Of a DNA stretch of 57,423 bases, positions 23,855 through 32,088 are shown piece by piece. Below the pieces are notes generated by a model. It ran no database searches and was not told where the DNA came from. It saw only the letters and a program-made list of their open reading frames with translations. The translations under genes and the position numbers were made by a program. Source of the DNA: JBGPHT01 sp041484525. GTDB taxonomy: Bacteria > Acidobacteriota > Terriglobia > Bryobacterales > Bryobacteraceae. The DNA lies in NCBI GenBank assembly GCA_041484525.1, contig JBGPHT010000032.1, forward strand, positions 1-57,423, read 5' to 3'. How positions within the stretch are numbered: the stretch's first letter is position 1; every line of letters begins with the position of its first letter.

Positions 23855-25497
23855 TGAGCAGTTCAGCCATCAGATACAGCGCCACAGTGCCGGCCCTGAA
23901 GAGGCGTGCTCCGGAACACTCGGCCGTGGTGGATGCAGTCGAGAGCCTGCGGGATGCGGTGGCTCTCCACGTTTCCGGAGAACCGGAAAAAGCCATCCAG
24001 GAATTGCAGCGCGCCGTCGCGGCCGCGCAGGGAACGGCTGAGATTCATCGCGCGCTCGGCCACATTCAGTTCGAGCTGGGGAACTTCGCGGAAGCCGCCA
24101 AGAGCTACCGCAGGCTGACGGAGCTGAAGCCGAAATATGCCGGCGGATGGCTGAAGCTGGGGTTCTGCCTGGAGCGGAGCAGCGCCTGGAAAGATGCGGT
24201 CGCCGCCTTTCAGAAAGCATCCGAGATGGAACCGTCGGAGCTGGAAGCGCACGTCGGGATCGGGACCTGCCAGTTGCGCCTGGAAGACAGCAAGTTGGCC
24301 CTGCAGGCATTCGACCGGGCCCTCGCCATCTCGCCCGCACAGGAGGAGGCGACGATCGGAAAGGCGGTCGCACTTCAGTTGCTGGGCAGGGAGGACGATG
24401 CGACGCAGCTCTACCAGCGCGTTCTCGATCGCAACCCGGAATCGAAGGAGGCACTCTCGAACCTGATCCAGATCGCAATCGAGAACAGTGACGACGATCT
24501 GGTGCGCGAGTATTCGGAGCGGCTGCTGGAGCTCTACCCGTCCTCCACGGTCGCCCTCGAAGGTCTGGCACACTGGGCCACCAGCACGGGCGAGAATTCG
24601 CTGATTTTCAAATTCTGCAAACAGCTCGTCTCGATTGCGCCGGGGCACTTCGAAGGGTGGTTCAACCTGGCGCTGGCGCACCAGAAATCCGGCCGATGGC
24701 AGGAGGCGGCGGAAGCTTACGGCAAGGCCATCAAGCTACGGCCGCTCTCGTCGGAAGCGCATACCAACCTCGGACTGGTGCTCGAATCCGCCGGGGACCT
24801 GGCCGGCGCCAAGGCCGCATACGATCGCGCCATCGAGGTGAATCCGGAGGCGGTTCCCGCCCTCTGGAACATGGCGATCCTCATGGAGGACAGCGGCGAA
24901 CTGGACGCGTCAGAGCGCTGCTACAAGCGTCTGCTGCGCAAGGTGCCCAGCGATAAGGAAGCCCGTTTCCGTCTGGGATCCATTCAGTTGCAGCGCGAGG
25001 ACTATCGCGGCGCCATCGAAGCGTTCGAGGCGTGCCTGAAGTCCCTTCCCAACTGGGTGGAGGCGGAGGAGAATCTCGCGTTCGCCTACACCGGCGCCGG
25101 CCAGGCGGATCTGGCGGAGAAGCTCTATTGGAAAATGCTGCAGAGCGATCCGAAGTGCCGCCCCGCACTCCGCGGGCTCGCCGCCCAGGCGACGGAACAT
25201 GCGGATTTCGAAGCCGCCCTTCACTTCTACGACCAACTGATCGAGCTCGGCGAGCGTTCCGTGGACGTGCTCTTCAATGCGGCCATGCTCTACGAGCGCG
25301 ACGGACGGCTGGACGAAGCGACTGCGTACTATCGCGCCACTCTTGACCAGGAGCCGGACATGCCCGAGGCGCTGCTCAACCTGGGACGCGTTCTGGAGGC
25401 TACCGGACGATCGGAACAGGCGCTATCCTGCTGGAGCAAGGCGCTCGAATCCGACCCGGAACTGGCGCAAGGGTACTTCGGTCCGGAAATGGAATAG
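23851..25497 (+). CDS. Tetratricopeptide repeat protein
   Basis: A 548-residue protein built almost wholly of 34-residue TPR units, about fourteen, with typical signatures such as AEIHRALGHIQFELGNFAEAAKSYRRLTELKPKY broken into A/L/G/Y/A/P positions, EGWFNLALAHQKSGRWQEAA and EALLNLGRVLEATGRSEQAL. There is no signal peptide or membrane helix, so it is probably cytoplasmic and a protein-interaction scaffold. Two adjacent ATG codons (23851, 23854) follow GAGGAG at 23845-23850; spacing is short for either. The glycosyltransferase gene begins 24 bases after its stop. In Acidobacteria such proteins are numerous and the partner cannot be inferred. Confidence 0.9.
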   Translation: MMSSSAIRYSATVPALKRRAPEHSAVVDAVESLRDAVALHVSGEPEKAIQELQRAVAAAQGTAEIHRALGHIQFELGNFAEAAKSYRRLTELKPKYAGGWLKLGFCLERSSAWKDAVAAFQKASEMEPSELEAHVGIGTCQLRLEDSKLALQAFDRALAISPAQEEATIGKAVALQLLGREDDATQLYQRVLDRNPESKEALSNLIQIAIENSDDDLVREYSERLLELYPSSTVALEGLAHWATSTGENSLIFKFCKQLVSIAPGHFEGWFNLALAHQKSGRWQEAAEAYGKAIKLRPLSSEAHTNLGLVLESAGDLAGAKAAYDRAIEVNPEAVPALWNMAILMEDSGELDASERCYKRLLRKVPSDKEARFRLGSIQLQREDYRGAIEAFEACLKSLPNWVEAEENLAFAYTGAGQADLAEKLYWKMLQSDPKCRPALRGLAAQATEHADFEAALHFYDQLIELGERSVDVLFNAAMLYERDGRLDEATAYYRATLDQEPDMPEALLNLGRVLEATGRSEQALSCWSKALESDPELAQGYFGPEME

Positions 25498-25521
25498 CCG
25501 GCACGTGGCATTCTGTAAAGG

Positions 25522-26613
25522 ATGCGCGTCGCCATCGATGCCACGCCGCTATTGATACGCAGCGCGGGCGTCAAGAACTACCTCTACTACTGGATCGAAC
25601 ACCTGCGCCGCGCGGCCGGGCCGGCGACCATCACTACGTTTCCCGCACTGGATGCACTGGGGCCGCTCGATCACGACCGGTCGGTGGCAGGCCGTTGGCG
25701 AACGTTCACCGGGCTCGCCACCCTGGCGCTGGCGAACTACACGCCGCTGCCGGCGCTCGATTGGGCAGCGGGCAGCGCCGACATCTTCCACGCGACTGCT
25801 TTGGTGCGCCGTCCGCCGAAACGCCCGCGGCTCACTGCCACCGTCCAGGACATGACCTGCTGGCTGATGCCGGAACTGCATCTGGGCGCGAACCTGCGGG
25901 CCGACCGCAATTTCGCGGAACTGTTGCGCCGCGCGGACCGTTTGATCGCGATCTCCCAGAGCACCAAGGACGACACCGTTCGCGTACTGGGTCTGGCGCC
26001 GGAGAAGATTGACGTAATTCATTTAGGAATCGCAGCCGCATTTTTCCACCCGCCGGTACGCGAGGTGCGGAAACGCTACGGACTCGACCGGCGGTTCGTG
26101 CTGTTCGTCGGGACCATCGAACCGCGGAAGAATCTGGACACGCTTCTCAGCGCCTACGCCGCGCTCGCCGCCGATGTGCGCGCGGAGTTCGAGTTGGTAA
26201 TCGCGGGCCCCTCCGGCTGGGCCAGCGCGGAGACGAAGGCGCGGCTGCGCGGCGCGCGCTACCTGGGTTACGTGCCGGAGGACGATCTGGCGCCGCTTAC
26301 GGCCGCGGCGGCCGTATTTGCATTTCCGTCTCTGTACGAAGGCTTCGGATTTCCAGTCGCGCAGGCGATGGCGGCAGGAGTGCCGGTGGTGACGTCGAAC
26401 GTATCGTCGCTGCCGGAGATCGCGGGCGACGCCGCGCTGCTGGTGGATCCACGCAGCGTCGCCGAACTGCGAGACGCATTGAGCCGGCTGCTGACATCTC
26501 CCGATCTACGCGCGCAACTGGCAGCTCGAGGACGCGCGCGGGCGCAGAATTTCCGCTGGGAAGCCTGCGCTGCGCAGTCACTCCAATTCTTCGAGAGAAC
26601 CATCGGGCGCTAA
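25522..26613 (+). CDS. GT4-family glycosyltransferase
   Basis: A 363-residue GT-B enzyme. The C-terminal donor domain has VLFVGTIEPRKNLDTLLSAYAAL, YLGYVPEDDLAPL, VFAFPSLYEGFGFPVAQAMAAGVPVVTSNVSSLPEIAGDAALLVDP, which includes the EGFGFPxxEAMAxG-type nucleotide-sugar motif (here with Gln for the first acidic position, VAQAMA). The N-terminal acceptor domain carries DIFHATALVRRP. It acts at the cytoplasmic face in glycan or glycolipid assembly. It lies between the TPR gene and a pseudokinase gene (12-base gap) and is 9 kb from the exopolysaccharide operon; whether it serves that pathway is unknown. Confidence 0.9.
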   Translation: MRVAIDATPLLIRSAGVKNYLYYWIEHLRRAAGPATITTFPALDALGPLDHDRSVAGRWRTFTGLATLALANYTPLPALDWAAGSADIFHATALVRRPPKRPRLTATVQDMTCWLMPELHLGANLRADRNFAELLRRADRLIAISQSTKDDTVRVLGLAPEKIDVIHLGIAAAFFHPPVREVRKRYGLDRRFVLFVGTIEPRKNLDTLLSAYAALAADVRAEFELVIAGPSGWASAETKARLRGARYLGYVPEDDLAPLTAAAAVFAFPSLYEGFGFPVAQAMAAGVPVVTSNVSSLPEIAGDAALLVDPRSVAELRDALSRLLTSPDLRAQLAARGRARAQNFRWEACAAQSLQFFERTIGR

Positions 26614-26625
26614 CGAAAGGCAGTA

Positions 26626-27939
26626 ATGGTGAGTACTGCTCGTCCATTACGACGTTCTCCACTGATGGACTTGCCGGATCGCTTCATCTCTGCTTTACTG
26701 TTTTTGGACCACGAACCCATGACTACATCCACTGTATCCATTCAAACCGTTCGCGACCGCGTGGCGCAAGGACCGATCGCCGCTCCCGACGCCCTGCGCT
26801 ACGCTCTCATTCTTGGTGAGGCCCTGCGAAAACTGCACGACGCGGGGCAGTCGCACGGCGCTGTCTCGCCGGACAACATCTCGATCACGTCTACTGGCGT
26901 GGAATTGTTGCCGGCGCAGGGAGCGACGGGTGCGGTCACGCCCTACACGGCTCCGGAAGTGGTCGCGGGTCAAGCGCCGGACGCTCGCAGTGACATATTC
27001 TCGTTCGGCGCGGTCCTCTATGAAATGCTGACCGGGCAACCGGTGTTCGAGGGCGAGAACCCCTCGGCGCTGGCATGGGCCATCGGCAACGCTTCGCCGG
27101 CGCCCTCGGGTAGCCCGGCAGTGGACAAGCTGGTGGGCAGTTGTCTGACGAAGGACCCGGGCGCGCGCGTGCAGCGGATCCAGAAGGTGATGATGGAGCT
27201 GAAGCTCCTCTCGGTGGCGGTGCGGCGCGCGGAGGCGACTCCGGGCAAGCGCGATGCACAGTTGGAGACAGCGATCCGCACCGAACTGCAGCAGGTGGCA
27301 TCCAGGCTGGAATCGAAATTCGAAGCGCGGCTAGCAGCGTATGAGCAGAGTCTGAACGAAGTGCACCGTTCCACCGGCGCGGCCATCGAGGCGCAGGGGC
27401 AGAGCCTGAACGAAGTACGCCGCACAGCCAGTACGGCCCTCGAAGCGCAAGAGCAGAACCTGAGCGAGGTACGGCGCACGGCCAACTCAGCCATCCAGGT
27501 GCAAGAGCAGAGTTTGAACGAAGTACGCCGCACAGCCGGCGAAGCGATCGAGGCGTTGCGCGCGCGGATCGAGAGCGCAGCAGCCGAACTGGCGGCAGCG
27601 CAGAACCGCGCGGTCCAAGTAGAGCAGACTGTGCAGGGTGTGAGCGACCGCCTCGCGGCGCGTCTGGAGGAAGGCCTGTCCACCGCAGCCCGGCAAACGG
27701 GCGACCTGGAGCAAACCATCGAAGCCACGCGCCAGCGGACCGCTGCATTCCAGGAGAGCGTCGCCGCCGAGATGCGCGCACTCGAGCAGACGGTGAAGGC
27801 GCAGGGCGCCATCATCGAATCGGCCCGCACCGCGATGGCGCAGACCGACGACTTGGTGGAGCGCGTCGTGGAAGCACTCGAATCGCTGCAATCCACCGTC
27901 CTCGAACAGTCCGAAGAGCGGTCGATGGCGATCAACTAG
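26626..27939 (+). CDS. C-lobe-only pseudokinase with coiled-coil tail
   Basis: 437 residues; ATG 26626 has AAGG five bases upstream, while an internal ATG at 26719 would remove a less conserved lead. Residues about 50-190 match a Ser/Thr kinase C-lobe: ALRYALILGEALRKLHDAGQ, then SHGAVSPDNISIT in place of HRDLKPxN, SPYTAPEV-like TPYTAPEVVAG, and RSDIFSFGAVLYEMLTGQPVF. The whole N-lobe (Gly-loop, catalytic Lys) is absent, the HRD Asp is replaced, and no DFG is seen, so it cannot phosphorylate. The second half (200-437) is a long charged helix with four 18-residue repeats at 27340-27555. It resembles a scaffold or sensor. The next gene is a second pseudokinase. Confidence 0.85.
   Translation: MVSTARPLRRSPLMDLPDRFISALLFLDHEPMTTSTVSIQTVRDRVAQGPIAAPDALRYALILGEALRKLHDAGQSHGAVSPDNISITSTGVELLPAQGATGAVTPYTAPEVVAGQAPDARSDIFSFGAVLYEMLTGQPVFEGENPSALAWAIGNASPAPSGSPAVDKLVGSCLTKDPGARVQRIQKVMMELKLLSVAVRRAEATPGKRDAQLETAIRTELQQVASRLESKFEARLAAYEQSLNEVHRSTGAAIEAQGQSLNEVRRTASTALEAQEQNLSEVRRTANSAIQVQEQSLNEVRRTAGEAIEALRARIESAAAELAAAQNRAVQVEQTVQGVSDRLAARLEEGLSTAARQTGDLEQTIEATRQRTAAFQESVAAEMRALEQTVKAQGAIIESARTAMAQTDDLVERVVEALESLQSTVLEQSEERSMAIN
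27340..27555 (+). repeat. Four tandem 54-bp units (18-residue helical repeat)
   Basis: Four in-frame copies of an 18-residue unit, YEQSLNEVHRSTGAAIEA, QGQSLNEVRRTASTALEA, QEQNLSEVRRTANSAIQV and QEQSLNEVRRTAGEAIEA, with no spacers. Eighteen residues equals five turns at 3.6 residues per turn (a heptad plus a hendecad), expected for a nearly straight helix bundle. The close similarity of the copies suggests recent duplication. Confidence 0.9.
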
Positions 27940-27974
27940 CCAATACCCTGCTTTTTCACAAAAGCGGTTCCCGG

Positions 27975-27980
27975 TATAAT
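27975..27980 (+). promoter_or_regulatory. Candidate -10 TATAAT of second pseudokinase
   Basis: A perfect TATAAT ends 8 bases before the TTG start at 27989, the same spacing as at the his leader. Initiation would fall at or next to the start codon. GGGG at 27983-27986 lies between them but would not be on a leaderless mRNA. Confidence 0.55.
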
Positions 27981-27988
27981 CTGGGGAC

Positions 27989-28832
27989 TTGCATCCGTTA
28001 TCTGTAGAGTCCGGCGGGCGCGCAGAGGCGCGTCCAGGCTCGCTTGCGGAACGACTCCCGCAGGGCGCGCTCTCGCTGGACTACGCGCTTCAATGCGCCG
28101 TCGACATCGCGGCGGCGCTGCGCGAACTGCACGACGACGGACGCGTCCACGGCCGCGTGGAGCCGCAGAGTATCCTACTGGACGCGAGCCCAATGCTGGA
28201 AGAGCCCGACATGCGCGTCGTGCGCGCCACACCCGGCGATGACATCGCGGCCTTCGGGAGAGTGCTGCACCAGATGCTGACTGGCCAGGAGCCTCCGGCG
28301 GATCCGCCGATGCCCGCGCGAGGCCGCTTGCAGTCTGGGCCTTCCGCAATCCGCGCGGGCGCGATGCGGCTGGCAACTCGATGTCGAGAGGCCGGCTCGG
28401 GCATGGCCGCTCACCATGCAGCGGGTTTCGATCGAAGTGCGGCTGCTGCGCCTGACGGCCAGGCACACTCCCGGGTGCGTGACGGTGCGGGACCCGCCCG
28501 CGGTCCTGCCGCCTGACTCGTTGATGGAACCGATTGTCACCCTGGTCTTACCCGCTGAGCTCCCAATCCCGGAGCCAGTAGCGTCGCAGCCATCTCCAGA
28601 GCCAGTCGCCGCCAGTAAGTCCGAGCCGCCGCCGGAGAGCGCGCACGAACCGACGCGTGTGCTCAGCGCGTGCCCGAATTGCGGCGGAACGTTCGTGTAC
28701 GAATCCAAGGCGCGGATGCGGTTCGAGCAATTTTTGGGATGGATCGGCGCGCCACTGCGACGTTGCCATCGCTGCTATTACCGGTACCTGGAGATGCTCG
28801 GCTTTAAGTTCGGAAAAGAGCCGCTCGAATAA
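27989..28832 (+). pseudogene. Second C-lobe pseudokinase with C-terminal zinc ribbon, split by a frameshift
   Basis: Frame 1 from TTG 27989 gives LSLDYALQCAVDIAAALRELHDDGRVHGRVEPQSILLD, then DDIAAFGRVLHQMLTGQEPP, a kinase C-lobe with HRDLKPxN replaced by HGRVEPQS, no N-lobe and no DFG. It runs to MRLATRCREAGS, after which similarity to a kinase end continues only in the next frame (RAWPLTMQRVSIEVRLLRL), with a one-base surplus between about 28391 and 28412. The second frame then gives a Pro/Glu linker and a zinc ribbon (CPNCGG...CHRCYYRY) ending at 28832. Both halves look conserved, so this may be a recent mutation, a sequencing error or a frameshift in translation. Without a frameshift the first product ends at 28516. 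Confidence 0.65.
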
Positions 28833-28890
28833 CCTGCCCACACAACCCGGTTGCGCTGGGCGTGCGAATCCGGTAGATTGTTGTTTGCCT

Positions 28891-28941
28891 ATGACTGTCC
28901 GCTAACGCCCGTCCGGATGGAGTTTTTTCCCCATTCGGGCG
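28891..28941 (+). other. Mini-ORF and hairpin before rsgA
   Basis: ATGACTGTCCGCTAA (28891-28905) encodes only MTVR and is followed at once by a hairpin, CGCCCG (28906-28911) with CGGGCG (28936-28941) and inner ATGG (28917-28920) with CCAT (28931-28934), containing a T6 loop. It lies 57 bases before rsgA. It might be a small regulatory leader, but there is no T-run after the stem and no sequence family I recognise. Confidence 0.3.
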
Positions 28942-28998
28942 TGGTGTCTCTTCTCACAAATCCCATTCCTTAGTCAATTTCATTTGGAGCGAACAGTC

Positions 28999-30060
28999 AT
29001 GTTTGTGGAATCTCTGGGCGCGGACGCTGCCGTCCTTGACGCCTTTCAAAGTTACGCCACGCCGGGATTGGTCTTGGCCCGCGTGGCCATCTCTCAACGC
29101 GATCGATACCGGCTCCTTACGGAGGCCGGCGAAGTTCCGGCCGAAGCTTCGGGCAGCCTGTGGTATCGCACCGAGGATCGCGCCCAAATGCCGGTTGTCG
29201 GCGACTGGGTGGCGGCGCGAGTGGTGGCTCGGGATCAGGCGCTCGTCGAAGCCGTGTTGCCGCGGCGGACGCTGTTTTCCCGGCGGGCGGCGGGTCGGCG
29301 CGAAGACGAGCAGCCGATCGCCGCCAACATCGATCTCGTATTCCTGGTGTGCGGCCTGGATGGCGATTTCAATTTGCGGCGGCTGGAACGGTACCTGACC
29401 TTGACGGCAGAGAGCGGCGCCGCGGCGGTAGTGGTGCTCAACAAAGCAGACGTGTGCGACAGCCTGGAAGAACGCCTGGCGGAGACCGCGACCGTGGCGC
29501 GCGAAGCTCCCATCGTCCCGGCCAGCACGCGTACGGAAGGCGGCCTGGATGGCGTTCGTGCATTCCTAACGTACGGACGCACAGTGGCGCTGCTGGGTTC
29601 GTCGGGCGTCGGCAAATCGACCGTGGTCAACTGCATCCTGGGCGAGGAGCGGCTCCGGACCAACGAGGTACGCGAGTCCGATAGCCGCGGGCGGCACACC
29701 ACGACGCATCGCGAGCTGATGCCGCTCCCCGGCGGCGGAGCACTGATCGACACACCCGGCATGCGCGAGCTGCAACTCTGGGCGGGACAGGAAAGCGTGG
29801 ACCGAACGTTCGACGAAATCGCGGAAACCGCGAAGGGATGTAGATTCCGGGATTGCTCGCATGCAGGGGAAGAAGGATGCGCCGTGGAACGAGCGCTGGC
29901 GGAAGGTGCGATCGGCGAAGAGCGTTGGAAAAGTTACCGGAAGCTGCTGGGCGAGGCCAGGAGGCATGAAGAAATGTCGGATAGGGTGGTAGCCGGGGAA
30001 AGGAAAAAGAAGATCAAGGCGATCCATCGGGCCATGCGGGAGTTCTATCGGAATAAGTGA
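28999..30060 (+). CDS. rsgA: Ribosome small subunit GTPase RsgA
   Basis: A 353-residue circularly permuted GTPase that helps mature the 30S subunit. An N-terminal OB-fold (residues 25-90, with MPVVGDWVAARV) is followed by the permuted GTPase motifs in the order NKAD (G4), then SSGVGKST (P-loop G1) and DTPGMRE (G3). A C-terminal zinc site follows: CRFRDCSHAGEEGC. ATG 28999 is preceded by GGAG at ten bases; an in-frame TTG at 28984 overlaps that site and is less likely. All functional motifs are intact. It stands apart from its neighbours, with no obvious operon. Confidence 0.95.
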   Translation: MFVESLGADAAVLDAFQSYATPGLVLARVAISQRDRYRLLTEAGEVPAEASGSLWYRTEDRAQMPVVGDWVAARVVARDQALVEAVLPRRTLFSRRAAGRREDEQPIAANIDLVFLVCGLDGDFNLRRLERYLTLTAESGAAAVVVLNKADVCDSLEERLAETATVAREAPIVPASTRTEGGLDGVRAFLTYGRTVALLGSSGVGKSTVVNCILGEERLRTNEVRESDSRGRHTTTHRELMPLPGGGALIDTPGMRELQLWAGQESVDRTFDEIAETAKGCRFRDCSHAGEEGCAVERALAEGAIGEERWKSYRKLLGEARRHEEMSDRVVAGERKKKIKAIHRAMREFYRNK

Positions 30061-30232
30061 AAGCCTATTGCGTAAAGAGGGTACTGAATCAAGGAGTACC
30101 CTTCCGGCCAGGAAGTTGCGGATCTGGCTTGGGGCATTTATTCCATCAACTCGGCGTCCTCCGCATCATCACTATTGCTTGCTGCGAACGGTCTTCCAAT
30201 CAGAAGTGGAGGCGGTCAGGAGGCTTCTACAA

Positions 30233-30985
30233 GTGTTTCCCTTCATGTCATGGTGCATCCTGGCTGCGGCTAGCGGCGCTACGCCGTCGGGTGAAGAGAT
30301 CTTGGCACGCGTGGCGGATAACAGCACCAAACGCCACGCGGTCGGGTACTCTGGACTCCGGCGGTATAGCCTCCGCAACTTAAGATTTCTCAAGGAGGCG
30401 ACGGTCTCCGTAGGGGTGACCTATCGCCCGGGCGAGGGTAAGCATTTCACGATCTTGGAACGTTCCGGATCCGTGAAGCTTACCGCAATCGTGGAGAGGC
30501 TGCTGGCTTCTGAAGCTGAGGCAAGCCGGCCAACAAGGCTCACCGATCACCAAATCAGCCCAGCCAACTACGCGACGCGCCTCCGCGGCATGGAGACCAC
30601 AGCCGGGCGACTCTGTTACGTCATTGACCTGACGCCGAAATATAAGAGCAAATACCTGATCAAGGGCACCGTATGGGTAGACCACAGCAGCTACGGCATT
30701 GTGCGCCTGGACGGCTTCACTGCGGCAAGCCTTTCGATGTGGGTCGGCTCCCCGCAAGTGACAGAGGAGTTCAGCGAGATCGCTGGTCTCTGGCTGCCGA
30801 CCTATACAAGGTCAGTCAGCTCCGGTTTCTTGCTAGGAACGAGTGAACTCGAGATTCGCTATACGGATTACCGCATCATCGAACCTCGATCGTATCGTCC
30901 CATCGTCGACCGGCCAAGCGGTGCCGCCGAATCGCCCCTCTGTCCAGCGTACGCTCTTGTGCTGCCACGACGGCGCTCGGGTTGA
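30233..30985 (+). CDS. Outer-membrane lipoprotein-sorting (LolA-like) protein
   Basis: About 250 residues from GTG 30233 (VFPFMSWCILAAASGATPSGEE), where a short signal peptide is apparent; ATG 30245 is an alternative, and the longer open frame to 30068 does not look coding. The mature part begins ILARVADNSTKRHAVGYSGLRRYSL and has the beta-sandwich strand pattern of LolA-like proteins, including TAGRLCYVIDLTPKYKSKYLIKGTVWVDHSSYGIVRLDG and VTEEFSEIAGLWLPTYTRS. Such single-domain periplasmic proteins are common in Acidobacteria and are thought to carry lipids or lipoproteins. No partner gene is adjacent. Confidence 0.7.
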   Translation: MFPFMSWCILAAASGATPSGEEILARVADNSTKRHAVGYSGLRRYSLRNLRFLKEATVSVGVTYRPGEGKHFTILERSGSVKLTAIVERLLASEAEASRPTRLTDHQISPANYATRLRGMETTAGRLCYVIDLTPKYKSKYLIKGTVWVDHSSYGIVRLDGFTAASLSMWVGSPQVTEEFSEIAGLWLPTYTRSVSSGFLLGTSELEIRYTDYRIIEPRSYRPIVDRPSGAAESPLCPAYALVLPRRRSG

Positions 30986-31103
30986 TCGTCGGCCGCGCAG
31001 TTGTTCAGTGACACCCCAAAAAGAGCCTTCCCTCCGCGACATATCATCCTCGATTATGTATGCGCTAGACTACCTCGCGCTGCGGGGACGGAGTATTTTC
31101 CAA

Positions 31104-32045
31104 ATGATGATATGTGAAACGGAACCCACAACGGTCTCATCCGACGCCAATGCGGCCAACGCTCATATTCCGGAGACGCGCGAAACGTTATGTATTGAGT
31201 CGAACTTCCTCAAGAACTTCATCGTCAAGCCGGGCACCAGGGTTAGGCTGGACGACCTCGATCCCAGCTACTTCGGCGGCCGACGCTCGCATGAGACAGC
31301 CATACCGGAGATCCAGTCCCACCTACAGAAGATCGATCGACTGCAATACCTGATGTACGCGGAGAAGAAGCGTTCGCTCCTGATTGTGCTTCAGGGACTG
31401 GACGCGGGCGGCAAGGATGGCGTGGTTCGGCATATCCTCACCGGCATGGACCCGGCAGGCTGCCGTGTGGTCGCGTTTAAGCAACCGACGCCGGAGGAAC
31501 TCGGGCATGACTTCCTTTGGCGGGTGCACTTGCGCGTGCCGGCCAAAGGCGAGGTAGCAATCTTCAACCGTTCCCACTACGAAGACGTCCTCGTGGTTCG
31601 GGTTCACCAACTCGTCCCTGACAATGTGTGGTCCAAACGTTATGACTTGATTAACGACTTCGAGAGAGCACTGGTGATGGAGAACGACACGACGGTTCTC
31701 AAGTTCTTTCTGCATATCTCGAAGGACGAGCAGTTGGCCCGCTTCAAACGCCGGTTGGATGATCCGGCCCGGCGCTGGAAGATCAGCGAGGCAGACTACA
31801 AGGAACGCGAGCACTGGGACGATTACGTCGGCGCGTTCGAGGATATGCTGCACAGGACCAGCACTGCGCATGCGCCCTGGTTCGTGATCCCATCGAATCA
31901 CAAGTGGTTCCGCGACCTGGCGGTATCGCAGATTATCACGCGCACGCTCGAGGGACTGGACATGCAGCTACCAGCACCCGGGGTCGATATCGCCCGCATC
32001 CGCCGCCGGTATCACGCGGCCGAGGTGGAGGCCAAAGCATCATAG
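31104..32045 (+). CDS. PPK2-family polyphosphate:nucleotide phosphotransferase
   Basis: About 313 residues. Core PPK2 motifs: LLIVLQGLDAGGKDGVVRHIL (Walker A) and EVAIFNRSHYEDVLVVRVH (Walker B with catalytic Asp/Arg), plus the lid RRWKISEADYKEREHWDDYVGAFEDML. The N-terminal FGGRRSHETAIPEIQSHLQKIDRLQYLMYAEKKRS is as in the group that transfers phosphate between polyphosphate and AMP/ADP or GDP. ATG 31104 is chosen; ATG 31056 and an open frame to 30843 are possible but the extra sequence lacks similarity to the family. Specificity for AMP or ADP cannot be told here. It is upstream of a small unknown gene and the Kbp-like gene, perhaps one stress-related unit. Confidence 0.9.
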   Translation: MMICETEPTTVSSDANAANAHIPETRETLCIESNFLKNFIVKPGTRVRLDDLDPSYFGGRRSHETAIPEIQSHLQKIDRLQYLMYAEKKRSLLIVLQGLDAGGKDGVVRHILTGMDPAGCRVVAFKQPTPEELGHDFLWRVHLRVPAKGEVAIFNRSHYEDVLVVRVHQLVPDNVWSKRYDLINDFERALVMENDTTVLKFFLHISKDEQLARFKRRLDDPARRWKISEADYKEREHWDDYVGAFEDMLHRTSTAHAPWFVIPSNHKWFRDLAVSQIITRTLEGLDMQLPAPGVDIARIRRRYHAAEVEAKAS

Positions 32046-32088
32046 ACGCGACCGCCGGCGCGGCGGGCGTCGAAACTGGAGTCAGGAT

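Noticed and set aside
23745..24041. 98-codon forward frame starting MFSLPIIAACLATGASAYRVK
   Set aside because: Begins inside the promoter region and runs in the wrong frame through the TPR gene; signal-like start is probably accidental.
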